Shown: positions 9,737 to 17,640 of the stretch, in pieces
How positions within the stretch are numbered: position 1 is the stretch's first letter
Layout of the letters: the number at the start of each line of letters is the position of its first letter
Assembly: GCF_042648805.1 (NCBI RefSeq)
Contig: NZ_JBHRXZ010000003.1
Coordinates: forward strand, 62,001-126,000
From: Azomonas tarimensis
GTDB lineage: Bacteria; Pseudomonadota; Gammaproteobacteria; Pseudomonadales; Pseudomonadaceae
DNA length: 64,000 bases
Direction of reading: 5' to 3'
Notes under the pieces: model-generated
What the model was told of the DNA's origin: nothing
Database searches by the model: none
Seen by the model: only the letters and a program-made list of their open reading frames with translations
Position numbers and translations under genes: made by a program

Positions 9737-10417
9737 ATGTCACAGCCCATCGAACTGGAATTCTCCCGCAAGTACGACGCTGACCACGCCCGGCAGTATC
9801 TCGAAAAGCACCAGCACGGCCTGTTCCGCAGGCTGTCCCATTGGCGGGACCTGCAGCTCGCGCGACGGGCGCTGAAGGATGCCGGGGATCCCGGCCTGGT
9901 ACTGGACCTGCCCTGCGGCGCCGGTCGGTTCTGGCCGATGCTGGCGGAAAAGCGCAACCGGGTGATCCTTGCTGCGGACAATTCCGAACACATGCTGCAA
10001 ATCGCCTGTGCCGCGCAGCCGGCCGAGGTGGTACAGCGGGTGCAGACCTTCCAGACCTCGGCGTTCGCCATCGACCTGCCGGACAATGCGGTGGATTCGC
10101 TGTTCTGCATGCGCCTGTTGCACCATGTGGGCGATACGCTGGACCGTGCGCAGATGCTGCGCGAATTCCACCGTGTCACCCGGGACTCGATGATCCTGTC
10201 ACTGTGGGTGGACGGCAACTACAAGGCCTGGAAGCGTCGACGCCTGGAGCGTCGGCGGCAGGCGCGGGGCGAAAACGAGGGGTACCAGAACCGTTTCGTG
10301 GTACCCCGCGCCAGCATCGAGCGAGAGTTCGTCTCGGCCGGCTTTCGCATCGATAGACACTACGATTTCATCCCCGGCTACGCCCTGTGGCGGGTCTATC
10401 TGCTGCGCAAGGTGTGA
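9737..10417 (+). CDS. Class I SAM-dependent methyltransferase (ColR regulon, orf222-type)
   Basis: A 226-residue Rossmann-fold methyltransferase. Motif I is LVLDLPCGAGRF at about residues 54-65 and the acidic loop is ADNSEHML. The MRLLHHV stretch (about 124-130) and the HRVT region follow as in Methyltransf_11. The substrate is unknown. The corresponding P. putida gene (orf222) heads an operon with inaA that ColR activates, and the perfect ColR box just upstream supports the same control here. An open frame extends nine codons upstream, but the ATG at 9737 has AAGG at the right distance. inaA starts three bases after its stop. Confidence 0.85.
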   Translation: MSQPIELEFSRKYDADHARQYLEKHQHGLFRRLSHWRDLQLARRALKDAGDPGLVLDLPCGAGRFWPMLAEKRNRVILAADNSEHMLQIACAAQPAEVVQRVQTFQTSAFAIDLPDNAVDSLFCMRLLHHVGDTLDRAQMLREFHRVTRDSMILSLWVDGNYKAWKRRRLERRRQARGENEGYQNRFVVPRASIEREFVSAGFRIDRHYDFIPGYALWRVYLLRKV

Positions 10418-10420
10418 GGC

Positions 10421-11119
10421 ATGGACGGTCTTGTGCGGGGCGTGGCCGATAGCGCCATGCCGGATTCCTTCGACCGCTGGCTGGGCTGCCCTGGTGAATG
10501 GGTCGAGGCACCCAACCAGCGCCGCGGCGGCCTCAGTGGGGTGCAACGCCTACAGGGTAGCGACGGACGGCTGCGCTACCGCAAGCAGCAGGTCGAACAC
10601 TGCTACCGCGACTGGCGCCACCCCTTCGGCGAACCGACCATCCTTCGCGAGGCGCGCGCTTTCGAGGCCTTCGCTGCGCTCGGAGTACGGGTGCCGGCGC
10701 TGGTCTATTGCGGCACCCGGCGCGGGCTGGCAGGCCGCGAAGCCTTGCTGGTCACTGAGGCGCTGGCAGGATTCGACAGCCTGGAAAGTTGCTATGCCAG
10801 GCAAGCGCCGGCGGACTGGGGTGGGGAGCGGCACGCGGAGGTCTTTCGTCGGATAGGTGCTGTCCTGGCACGCCTGCATCTGGCGCGCTGGCAGCATGGA
10901 TGCTTGTATCCAAAGCATATCTTCGTCCGGGTCGACGAAGGTCGTGCGGCCGAGGTGGCGCTGCTCGATCTCGAGAAGAGTCGCCGCCGACTCAGTCGCG
11001 GCCTGGCGGCACGACACGACCTTCGCCAACTACGCCGGCATGCCGATTGGGGCGCGCTGGAATGGGGCAACCTGGAAGCGGGTTATCGCGAAATCACCGG
11101 CCAGCCATTCGAGGGGTAA
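10421..11119 (+). CDS. inaA: InaA-like lipopolysaccharide kinase family protein
   Basis: A 232-residue protein of the Kdo/WaaP (lipopolysaccharide kinase) family. The kinase-like signatures are a catalytic-loop variant HGCLYPKHIFVRV (about residues 160-172) and the metal-binding LLDLEKSRRR (about 182-191). Homologues in P. putida and E. coli are called InaA, weak-acid inducible. The adjacent ColRS system acts on the outer membrane, so a role in LPS or envelope phosphorylation is plausible but not shown. It is tightly coupled to the methyltransferase upstream and to a small membrane protein gene five bases downstream. Confidence 0.85.
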   Translation: MDGLVRGVADSAMPDSFDRWLGCPGEWVEAPNQRRGGLSGVQRLQGSDGRLRYRKQQVEHCYRDWRHPFGEPTILREARAFEAFAALGVRVPALVYCGTRRGLAGREALLVTEALAGFDSLESCYARQAPADWGGERHAEVFRRIGAVLARLHLARWQHGCLYPKHIFVRVDEGRAAEVALLDLEKSRRRLSRGLAARHDLRQLRRHADWGALEWGNLEAGYREITGQPFEG

Positions 11120-11124
11120 CAACC

Positions 11125-11334
11125 ATGCAGACCAGGGTCATTGGACGAATGCTGTTCGGCACAGCGGCGCTGGGCCTGTTGATGATTGCTTTCCTGAGCT
11201 GGACCGAGCCCAGGGCCCTGGTCATCCGTGACAACACCGGCTGGACGCCAGCACCGGCCGCCAATACCCCGGTTCCGGATATCCACCCCCAGCAATTGCT
11301 GCTGTTGCTGGGGGTGATGCAGCAGCGTGGCTAG
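11125..11334 (+). CDS. Small membrane protein at the end of the colRS block
   Basis: A 69-residue protein with one hydrophobic helix (about 10-26, FGTAALGLLMIAFLSW), a polar linker and a leucine-rich tail (PQQLLLLLGVMQQRG). It has no family I recognise. It starts five bases after inaA, so it is probably co-transcribed; P. aeruginosa has a similarly placed small gene (PA4377, by memory). Its last codons form a 12-bp perfect hairpin (11284-11316). Function unknown. Confidence 0.7.
   Translation: MQTRVIGRMLFGTAALGLLMIAFLSWTEPRALVIRDNTGWTPAPAANTPVPDIHPQQLLLLLGVMQQRG
11284..11316 (+). other. 12-bp hairpin inside the end of a coding region
   Basis: CACCCCCAGCAA (11284-11295) and TTGCTGGGGGTG (11305-11316) are perfect complements over a nine-base loop. 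They lie in the last codons of the small membrane protein gene, 16 bases before its stop codon. No T run follows, so it is not a standard terminator. Confidence 0.85.
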
Positions 11335-11350
11335 GTTGCATCGCCTGGTC

Positions 11351-12445
11351 TCAGGCCAGCCTGAGGTGATTGTCCCAGAGGCCCGCGGGCAGGCTCAGCG
11401 GCTGGCTGACGAGCGCGCCTGAGCGGCAATCATAGAGGCGGCAGCGGCCCTGGCCAGAGCTGACGACGAAGCCTTGCTCGATCGCCGCGACGCCGGCGCA
11501 GTCGGCCAGGGGCACGTCCACCCTCAGCTCCGCGGTGTCCAGATCCCAGACAAAGAAGCGGTTACCGCGGGGAGCGGTGACTGCGACGAGGCGCAGCGCA
11601 TCATTGATGGCGACGCTCGCGGTGTACTGGCGCATCACCTCACGCTGCGCCTCTCCCAGCGGGAAGGGCTGGAACGCTTCGCCGGGACGCTTGATCGCCA
11701 GCAGCGGGGCAGCGTGGTGGGGATCACCTTCGTATTGCTGCCCGGAGACGATGGTGCCGTCCCGCGCGACCGCGAGGTGGCGCACGCTGTTCATGGATTG
11801 CGGGAGCTGCTCCTTGCTGAGCAGCCTGCCGCTGCGATGCATGAGCACCAGGCTTGGCTCCATGCGCTCGAGGTTCATCATCTCGCGGCTGTCGGCCTCG
11901 GTGCGTATTCCACCGTTGGCGATCACCAGGCTGTCGCCATCGGGCATCCAGAGCAATTGATGCGGGCCGATGCCGTGGGTCGGGAACTCGTCGACCCGTT
12001 GCAGGCGATCGTCGCGCACCCGGTAGACGCCGACCAGCCCACGGCCGGCATCCCGAGTGTCATTCTCGGTGGCGTAAAACCATTCGCCGCTGTGGTGAAA
12101 CACACCATGCCCGTAGAAGTGGCGTTCGGCGGGCGAGTGCAGCACCTGCAACAGCGAGCCATCGCGGGTGTCGATCAGGTAGCTTTCGCGTCCCGGGCGG
12201 CGTCCGACGAACACTGCGAGCGGGCGCTCGGGATGCATGTGGATGTCGTGGCAGCGGGCGTCGACGCGGGTGGCGAATACCTGTGTGCCGTCCAGGCGGT
12301 AGCCCACCGCGTAATGATTTCCCGCAGCGTCGTCACGCGCCGAGAGCAGCAGCGGCTGATTGTTGCGGTTGCTGTAGGTCAATCCACCCAATGCAGCCCC
12401 GGCGGCCAGGGTGGCGCTCAATGCCAGAAAAACTCGACGTTGCAT
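11351..12445 (-). CDS. DUF1513 protein, probably Tat-exported, of the imelysin cluster
   Basis: A 364-residue protein of the DUF1513 family. The N-terminus MQRRVFLALSATLAAGAAL has a twin arginine followed by x-Phe-Leu and a hydrophobic stretch, so Tat export is likely. The body looks like a beta-propeller with repeated short strands and a conserved HPERPLAVF/GIGPHQLLWMPDG pattern. It is the last gene of the four-gene minus-strand iron cluster and starts two bases after the imelysin stop. Family members almost always lie beside imelysin and di-heme genes; the biochemical role is not established. Confidence 0.85.
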   Translation of the reverse strand: MQRRVFLALSATLAAGAALGGLTYSNRNNQPLLLSARDDAAGNHYAVGYRLDGTQVFATRVDARCHDIHMHPERPLAVFVGRRPGRESYLIDTRDGSLLQVLHSPAERHFYGHGVFHHSGEWFYATENDTRDAGRGLVGVYRVRDDRLQRVDEFPTHGIGPHQLLWMPDGDSLVIANGGIRTEADSREMMNLERMEPSLVLMHRSGRLLSKEQLPQSMNSVRHLAVARDGTIVSGQQYEGDPHHAAPLLAIKRPGEAFQPFPLGEAQREVMRQYTASVAINDALRLVAVTAPRGNRFFVWDLDTAELRVDVPLADCAGVAAIEQGFVVSSGQGRCRLYDCRSGALVSQPLSLPAGLWDNHLRLA

Positions 12446-12447
12446 GG

Positions 12448-13506
12448 TCAGTCTCCGTCGTGGGCATTGAAGCCTATCTGGATGCCCAACGCTCTGGCGA
12501 GCTCACCCTGGTGCAGCCGGTGCAGCACGTTGAGCTCGTCGTAGAGTGCATTGAGCCTTTCGCGACCGTCCTCAGTGGCGAGTAGTTCCGAGAGCGGTGC
12601 CTGCAGCTTCGCCAGGCGCTCGGAGACGGCGCCATAGGCGGCATCGATGCGCTCGGCCAGGGCCTGGTCTTCCAGTCGGCTGCGCAGCCCGTCCCCATTG
12701 GCACCTTGCCAGAGTGCACGAGCGCCCTCCACCGTTGCGCCGATGCTGGCCAGAGAGCGGCCACTACGCCAGGCTTCGGCCTGATAGGGTTGGGGAATGC
12801 CCTGGCCCGGCCGACCTAGGGGCTGGCCGAGCTTTTTCTTCAACCCGTCGAGGGCCGTGACCTGTACCCGCATCACGTCACCCAGGGCCTCGTCGCCATC
12901 GGCGTAGCGCTCGTTGGGAAAGCGGCTGAGCTGCGCGGTCATGCCGTCTGCCTGCCACTGTTCGAGAATGCGCCCGGACAGCGCTTGCTGATGCTCGCCG
13001 ATGGCGACGATCAGCGGGCAGTAGCGCACACGGGTGTCACTGTCCTGGAGATCGATTTCAGGGTCGTAGACCACATATTCATAGGCCGTCAAGCCCTGCA
13101 CCACGACACTGCCCTTTTCGATGTCGAGCGGTTGCGCCGGGTTCTGCAGTAGGGTGCGGACCTGGCGTGCCACCAGGTTCTTCTTGTCGGGCCAGAACTG
13201 CACCTGCCAGGCCAGATTGCCCTCCCCGAGCGGGCCGACCATCATTGCCTGCAGCCGAGACCAGGCGGTCTGTGCCTCGACGAAGCCCTGGCGCAGCGCG
13301 GCCAGATCCTCTGCTCCATCACAGAAGGCTGCTCCGCTCATTGCCAGGCGCTGGTTGCTCTGGTGCCACTGGGCATACGCCGGCAGCAGCACCCCGTCAG
13401 CCAGCGCAGCACTGGTTTCGACCCCGGGCTCATCACGGCCACAGGCGCTGACGAGCAGGGCCAGCCCGCCAATACCCAGCATCAAACGGGTGTTCTTCGC
13501 AAACAT
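12448..13506 (-). CDS. Imelysin-family lipoprotein
   Basis: A 352-residue imelysin (peptidase M75) family protein. It starts with a lipoprotein signal ending in the lipobox LVSAC (Cys22), so it is attached to a membrane in the periplasm. The helical imelysin domain follows with ALRQGFVEAQTAWSRLQ near residue 75 and the YEYVVYDPE stretch where IcmP has GYHAIEFLLWG, so the GxHxxE metal motif is not conserved. The ATG at 13506, preceded by GGAGGAAG, is preferred over a start 14 codons upstream. Imelysins are iron-regulated proteins thought to act in periplasmic iron uptake rather than as proteases. Confidence 0.87.
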   Translation of the reverse strand: MFAKNTRLMLGIGGLALLVSACGRDEPGVETSAALADGVLLPAYAQWHQSNQRLAMSGAAFCDGAEDLAALRQGFVEAQTAWSRLQAMMVGPLGEGNLAWQVQFWPDKKNLVARQVRTLLQNPAQPLDIEKGSVVVQGLTAYEYVVYDPEIDLQDSDTRVRYCPLIVAIGEHQQALSGRILEQWQADGMTAQLSRFPNERYADGDEALGDVMRVQVTALDGLKKKLGQPLGRPGQGIPQPYQAEAWRSGRSLASIGATVEGARALWQGANGDGLRSRLEDQALAERIDAAYGAVSERLAKLQAPLSELLATEDGRERLNALYDELNVLHRLHQGELARALGIQIGFNAHDGD

Positions 13507-13544
13507 CGACTTCCTCCACAACCGGCGCTTCGCCCGGGGCTGGG

Positions 13545-14963
13545 TCACAGGGATTCAAGAAAGGCCAGCAGAGCTTCGCGCTGCTGACGGTCGAACTGGA
13601 GCACGGCTTGCCGGGCGGTTTCGGCTTCGCCGCCGTGCCAGAGGATCGCCTCCAGCAGGTTTCGCGCGCGGCCGTCGTGCAGGAACTGAGTATGGCCGTT
13701 CACCGTCCGGGTGAGGCCGATGCCCCACAGCGGCGCGGTTCGCCATTCGCGGCCGCTGGCTTCGAACTCGCTGCGGTCATCGGCCAGGCCGTCACCCATG
13801 TCATGCAGCAGCAGATCGGTGTAGGGGCGAATCAGCTGTCCGGCCAATTCCGGCTCGGCCGCGTCGTCCGAGGTGACGAACGACGGCGTGTGGCACTTCT
13901 GGCAGCCCGCGCGGTGAAACAGTGTCTTGCCTGCCAGAACCTGAGGGTCATCCACCTGGCGGCGCGCGGGCACGCCCAGGTGGCGGGTATAGAAAAGCAC
14001 CTGGGCAAGGATCTGGTCGCTGACTTCGGGCGTCCCGCCGTCGACTGCCTGCAGGCAGTCACTTTGGTGGATGGTGCAGTTGGTCCCCGGCAGCAGGGTA
14101 GTGGACAGCCCCATATCGTTGAGGAAGGCGTCCGCGTTCTGCTGGTTGAGCGTCGGTTGTCCGGCCTTCCAGCCGAAACGGCCCAGCGCGGTGGTTCCAG
14201 TGGCGTGGTCGAAGACGCGATTGGGGCGGCCGGAGATGCCGTCTCCGTCGCGGTCTTCAGGGTCGGCATTGGCCAGGATCGCCGACTCGGGAATCGCCTC
14301 CAGCAGGCCCAGGCCAATCATGGGGGGCGCGATACGCAGTGAAAAACGGGTATCGGGATGCATCTCGCCGTAGCCCAGCCGATCGAGTTGCAGATGGGGC
14401 TTGCGCAGCTCCACTTCGGTACCGTCGGCAAAGCTCACCCGCTCGGTGCTGTAGCTCAGGCGTACACGCCCTTCGGGCGCCACGCCGGGGATCGCCATGT
14501 CCTGGAACTGGGTGCCATAGACCGGTTCGCCGACAACGCCATGTCTGTGCAGCTGTTCGGCATCCTCCGGTCCGGCAGGGATCGACAGACGCACCAGCAT
14601 CGAGACGGCATTAAGGGCGTCCGGCCCAGGCGGGTGACCGCGTCCGTCCTTCAGATGGCAGTTCTGGCAGGCATTGGTGTTCAGCAGGGGGCCAAGGCCA
14701 TCCCTCGCCGTGGTGCTGGACGGGGCAATCACCCAGGGGTTGCGAAAGAAGCTGTTGCCCACTGCAAAATCGAGCCGTCGGCTCGGTGAAAGATTGGCGG
14801 CGGGCATGGAGAACGCGTTCTGGTCGAACTTCATCACCGTTGCACTGCCCGCCGACAGCGCTTCGCCGGGCTCGGCGGCGGTGAAGTCTGGTATGTCCTC
14901 GCTACAGGCTGCCAGCAATGCCATCGGCAGCAGCGACAACAGGCGGCGGAGCGGCCGGGACAT
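13545..14963 (-). CDS. Di-heme (DUF1111) peroxidase-like lipoprotein
   Basis: A 472-residue lipoprotein (lipobox ALLAAC) of the DUF1111 di-heme oxidoreductase family, distantly related to MauG and bacterial cytochrome c peroxidases. Two c-type heme sites are visible: NACQNCH near residue 100 and GCQKCH near residue 350. FLHDGRARNLLEAILWHGGEA near the C-terminus is the family's conserved distal region. It is the second gene of the imelysin cluster. In this setting it probably performs a periplasmic redox step for iron, but that is inference. The ATG at 14963 has AAGGTGAG upstream. Confidence 0.9.
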   Translation of the reverse strand: MSRPLRRLLSLLPMALLAACSEDIPDFTAAEPGEALSAGSATVMKFDQNAFSMPAANLSPSRRLDFAVGNSFFRNPWVIAPSSTTARDGLGPLLNTNACQNCHLKDGRGHPPGPDALNAVSMLVRLSIPAGPEDAEQLHRHGVVGEPVYGTQFQDMAIPGVAPEGRVRLSYSTERVSFADGTEVELRKPHLQLDRLGYGEMHPDTRFSLRIAPPMIGLGLLEAIPESAILANADPEDRDGDGISGRPNRVFDHATGTTALGRFGWKAGQPTLNQQNADAFLNDMGLSTTLLPGTNCTIHQSDCLQAVDGGTPEVSDQILAQVLFYTRHLGVPARRQVDDPQVLAGKTLFHRAGCQKCHTPSFVTSDDAAEPELAGQLIRPYTDLLLHDMGDGLADDRSEFEASGREWRTAPLWGIGLTRTVNGHTQFLHDGRARNLLEAILWHGGEAETARQAVLQFDRQQREALLAFLESL

Positions 14964-15018
14964 GAAACTCACCTTTCCCTGGGAAAGCTCAATGGTAACA
15001 GCGCAGCCTCGGTTCAAT

Positions 15019-15037
15019 AAGAGGAATTTTCATTTGA
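15019..15037 (-). promoter_or_regulatory. Weak Fur-like sequence upstream of the di-heme gene
   Basis: The minus strand reads TCAAATGAAAATTCCTCTT, which I count as 10 of 19 matches to the Fur consensus GATAATGATAATCATTATC. It lies 56 bp upstream of the di-heme gene. The match alone does not prove binding. Confidence 0.25.
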
Positions 15038-15055
15038 TAACCGCTCTCTGGAATG

Positions 15056-15084
15056 GCGAAAGCCCCGGCATGCGGGGCTTTCGC
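15056..15084. terminator. Hairpin between icmP and the di-heme gene
   Basis: GCGAAAGCCCC (15056-15066) pairs perfectly with GGGGCTTTCGC (15074-15084) over a seven-base loop. No long T run follows on either strand, so it may attenuate rather than stop transcription from icmP into the rest of the cluster. Confidence 0.6.
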
Positions 15085-15130
15085 TCTGCCTTTGCAAAAG
15101 CGCGGCAAGGCGCCGCACCTCAGGGCCAGG

Positions 15131-16474
15131 TCAGAATGTGTGCTCAGCCGTGTCGGGATTCAGATCGTTGATACCGAGGCTGCCTGCTGCGCGCTCGATC
15201 GACGCGGTCTGCGCCACGAGCGCCGCGATGGCTTCGCGGATCAGCGCGTGGCCTTCGGTGTTTTCCGGGGCAATCAATTGATCGAAGGCCTGGCCGTCCT
15301 CGGCACTGTCCACCAGGGCCTGGAGACGCGCTTCGGTGGTTTCCAGATCGGAGCGGATCTGCGCGTCCACCGCCGGGTCGGCGGCAGCCACCAGGGAAGA
15401 CAGGCTGGCGCCGGTCAGCACAGAGCCGTCCACTCGCTGGTACTCGCCGAGGTAAACGTTGCGAATGCCGCGGCCATTGTAGAAGTGCGCGTTATGGGTG
15501 TTGTCGCTGAAGCAGTCATGCTCGTCTTCGGTCGAATTCGCTTCCAGGGCTACCTTCATGCGCTCGCCGGCAAGTTCGCCGAGCGACAGGCTGCCCATGC
15601 CAAAAAGTACCTTGCGCAGTCCGTTGTCGGCCGGCTCAGCGATGAGCGAGGCGCGATAGTTGTCGTCGACATCGGGTTGCCATTGCCCGACCATTTCCGC
15701 CAGATCGTCGATCAGCAGGTCGGTGACGACCTTGAGATAGGTGCGGCGGCGGTCGCAGTTGCCACCGGTGCAGCCGTCGCCGACGACATAGTCAGTGGCC
15801 GGACGCTCACCGGCGCCAGGTCCGGTGCCATTGAGGTCCTGGCCCCAGAGCAGAAATTCGATGGCGTGGTAGCCGGTGGTGACGTTGGCCTCCGAACCGG
15901 CCAGCTCGTTCAGGCTGGCAAGCAGTTCGCCTGTGAGTTCGCTGACGTCGATCTGCTCCTCGCCGATCTGGATCTGCCTGTTGGCGATGATGTTCGCGGT
16001 GGCACCAGGGTTGCCGAGGGCATGGTCGTAATCCTCGGCCACGTAGTCGATAAGGCCTTCGTCGAGAGGCCAGGCATTGACCTGGCCTTCCCAATCGTCC
16101 ACCACCGGGTTGCCGAAGCGGAACACTTCGGTCTGCATGTAGGGAACGCGAGCGCTGATCCAGGCTTCACGTGCCGCCAGCAGCGTTGCCTCGGTCGGCT
16201 CGGCGAGCAGGTTGTCGATGGCTTCCTGCAGCAGCAGGCCCATCTGGTGGGCGTCGCTGAAGGCCGCCAGGGCAAGGTCGGCATAGTGAGCCACCACCGC
16301 CTCGGCGGCGGCCTCGTCGACATTCGCGGCGGTCTGTGCAGGCTCGCCCGGCTGTGCGGCGGACGTCTGCGGGGCTGCAGTCTGGCCGGTGACTTCCGTG
16401 TCGTCACCGCAGCCGGCGAGGGTAATGGCGGCGGCGAGCAGACTGGCGCTGGCCCAGTGAGGGGTACGAAGCAT
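15131..16474 (-). CDS. icmP: IcmP-like imelysin lipoprotein (M75)
   Basis: A 447-residue imelysin homologue corresponding in position and length to IcmP (PA4370), called insulin-cleaving metalloproteinase. A lipobox TLAGC lies at about residue 22. The GxHxxE signature is intact as GYHAIEFLLWG (about residue 200), and the C-terminal half contains the second helical bundle (LGELAGERMKVALEAN; DCFSDNTHNAHFYNGRGI). Two ATGs are six bases apart; AAGGA is too close to the first, so the second (16474) was used. Imelysins are outer-membrane or periplasmic proteins induced by iron starvation. A Fur-like site lies upstream at 16526-16544. Confidence 0.9.
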   Translation of the reverse strand: MLRTPHWASASLLAAAITLAGCGDDTEVTGQTAAPQTSAAQPGEPAQTAANVDEAAAEAVVAHYADLALAAFSDAHQMGLLLQEAIDNLLAEPTEATLLAAREAWISARVPYMQTEVFRFGNPVVDDWEGQVNAWPLDEGLIDYVAEDYDHALGNPGATANIIANRQIQIGEEQIDVSELTGELLASLNELAGSEANVTTGYHAIEFLLWGQDLNGTGPGAGERPATDYVVGDGCTGGNCDRRRTYLKVVTDLLIDDLAEMVGQWQPDVDDNYRASLIAEPADNGLRKVLFGMGSLSLGELAGERMKVALEANSTEDEHDCFSDNTHNAHFYNGRGIRNVYLGEYQRVDGSVLTGASLSSLVAAADPAVDAQIRSDLETTEARLQALVDSAEDGQAFDQLIAPENTEGHALIREAIAALVAQTASIERAAGSLGINDLNPDTAEHTF

Positions 16475-16525
16475 TGGCATATTCCTTGTGCGTTACAGGC
16501 GATTCGAACGATAACTGCTGCAAAG

Positions 16526-16544
16526 CATAATGCGAAAGATTTGC
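16526..16544 (-). promoter_or_regulatory. Candidate Fur box of the imelysin cluster
   Basis: CATAATGCGAAAGATTTGC matches the Fur consensus GATAATGATAATCATTATC at 12 of 19 positions by my count. It lies about 50 bp upstream of icmP, where a repressor would block the promoter. Iron control of imelysin genes is well known, which supports the call. Confidence 0.5.
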
Positions 16545-16548
16545 ATCA

Positions 16549-17025
16549 TTGAAAAGCGGTGTGAAAAGAATCGCGGTCTCGCAGCAGGGTAAAGTTAAAC
16601 TGCCATCACATCTGGTGGAAACCTGCAAGCAGTACATGACCTACGAAAGTGTCACCCTGGAGGGGGTGACCGCTGCTCGTGGTGCGGTTGCCAGTGCGCG
16701 TGCGCGAGGTGATGTGACGGCCGTGGGGCAGGCCGAAACGGCGTTGCGTGCCGGGCTTGGTCAGTTGTTCGCGGTGGCCGAGAATTATCCTCAGCTCAGG
16801 GCGAGCGACAGCTTCCAGCACCTACAGCAGCGGATCAGCGGGTTGGAAAGCGGAATCGCCGACCGCCGCGAGCTGTACAACGAGGCGGTCAGTCTGAACA
16901 ACGTACGCATCGAACAGTTTCCCGATGTGCTGCTGGCCCGCGCGTTTGGCTTTGGCCCGGTGCCCCTGCTGCAGTTCAGCGAGGCGGAAAGGGCGGGCGT
17001 GAACCTCAAGGCAGTCTTCGGTTGA
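16549..17025 (+). pseudogene. 5'-truncated LemA remnant
   Basis: From about codon 19 the frame matches the C-terminal two thirds of LemA: HLVETCKQYMTYESVTLEGV, then GLGQLFAVAENYPQLRA and LYNEAVSLNNVRIEQFPDVL, ending near AERAGVNLKAVFG. LemA proteins normally begin with a membrane helix and an N-terminal helix that aligns before the LIPNLVE motif; here about 50 residues are missing, and the upstream DNA is the icmP promoter, leaving no room for them. There is no good ribosome site, only TTG/GTG starts. The 4-bp overlap (TTGA) with the GIDE remnant is a relic of a lemA-GIDE operon. Confidence 0.75.
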
Positions 17026-17640
17026 TCCTTGGCTCGGTCCTGCTGCAGGTTGCGGCCTCCGGCGCGACCTGTCTGTTTGCCGGCTGGATGAGCATTCGCC
17101 GAGTGTCGCGCGCGAGGCACCTGCTCGATACGCCCACATCGCGGATACGCTCGGCCGCGCAGGGCTACGTGGAGCTCAACGGTATGCTGCTGTCGGGACC
17201 CGAAGGGGAGCTCCTTGCCCCGCTGACCGGCAAGGCGTGCGTCTGGTGGCGCTATCGCATCGAGGAGTACCGCTCGAGCGGCAGGAGCCGCGCCTGGCGG
17301 ACCCTCGAGCGCGGTAGCAGCGATGCCTTGCTGCGCTTCACCGATGGCGCCGGCGAATGCCTCATCGATCCGCAGGGGGCCGAGGTGCTACCTGCGCAAA
17401 AGCAGGTGTGGACCGGCCAGTCACGTCACCCTGGCGGTCACTCCTCTGGTACCGGTTCGGCCAGCGCTACCGTTACACCGAGGAACGCCTGCAGGTCGAC
17501 GACCCACTCTACGCCATCGGTGAGTTCCGCAGCCTTGGCGGTGCGCGCGAGGCATTCGATCTGCAGGCGGCCAAGCGCGACATCATCCGTGAGTGGAAAG
17601 GTGATTTCGCTGGCCTGCTGTGCGGCCTCAGCCGATCTGC
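17022..17640 (+). pseudogene. Frameshifted, 3'-truncated GIDE-domain protein remnant
   Basis: The first frame (17022 to about 17440) gives a membrane start, AAQGYVELNGMLLSGPEGE, APLTGKACVWWRYRIEEY and GECLIDPQGAEVLPA, which matches bacterial GIDE/E3-ligase-like proteins that pair with LemA. The homology then continues in another frame from about 17438 (SLLWYRFGQRYRYTEERLQ, DPLYAIGEFRSLGG, IIREWKGDF), so a frameshift lies near 17420-17440. The C-terminal third is absent: the homology stops where the 3' end of bifA begins (17628). Both this gene and its lemA partner therefore look dead. Confidence 0.75.

Noticed and set aside
15053..16552. A 499-codon plus-strand frame opposite icmP
   Set aside because: Shadow of the imelysin gene, which has a lipobox, the GxHxxE motif and the expected neighbours.
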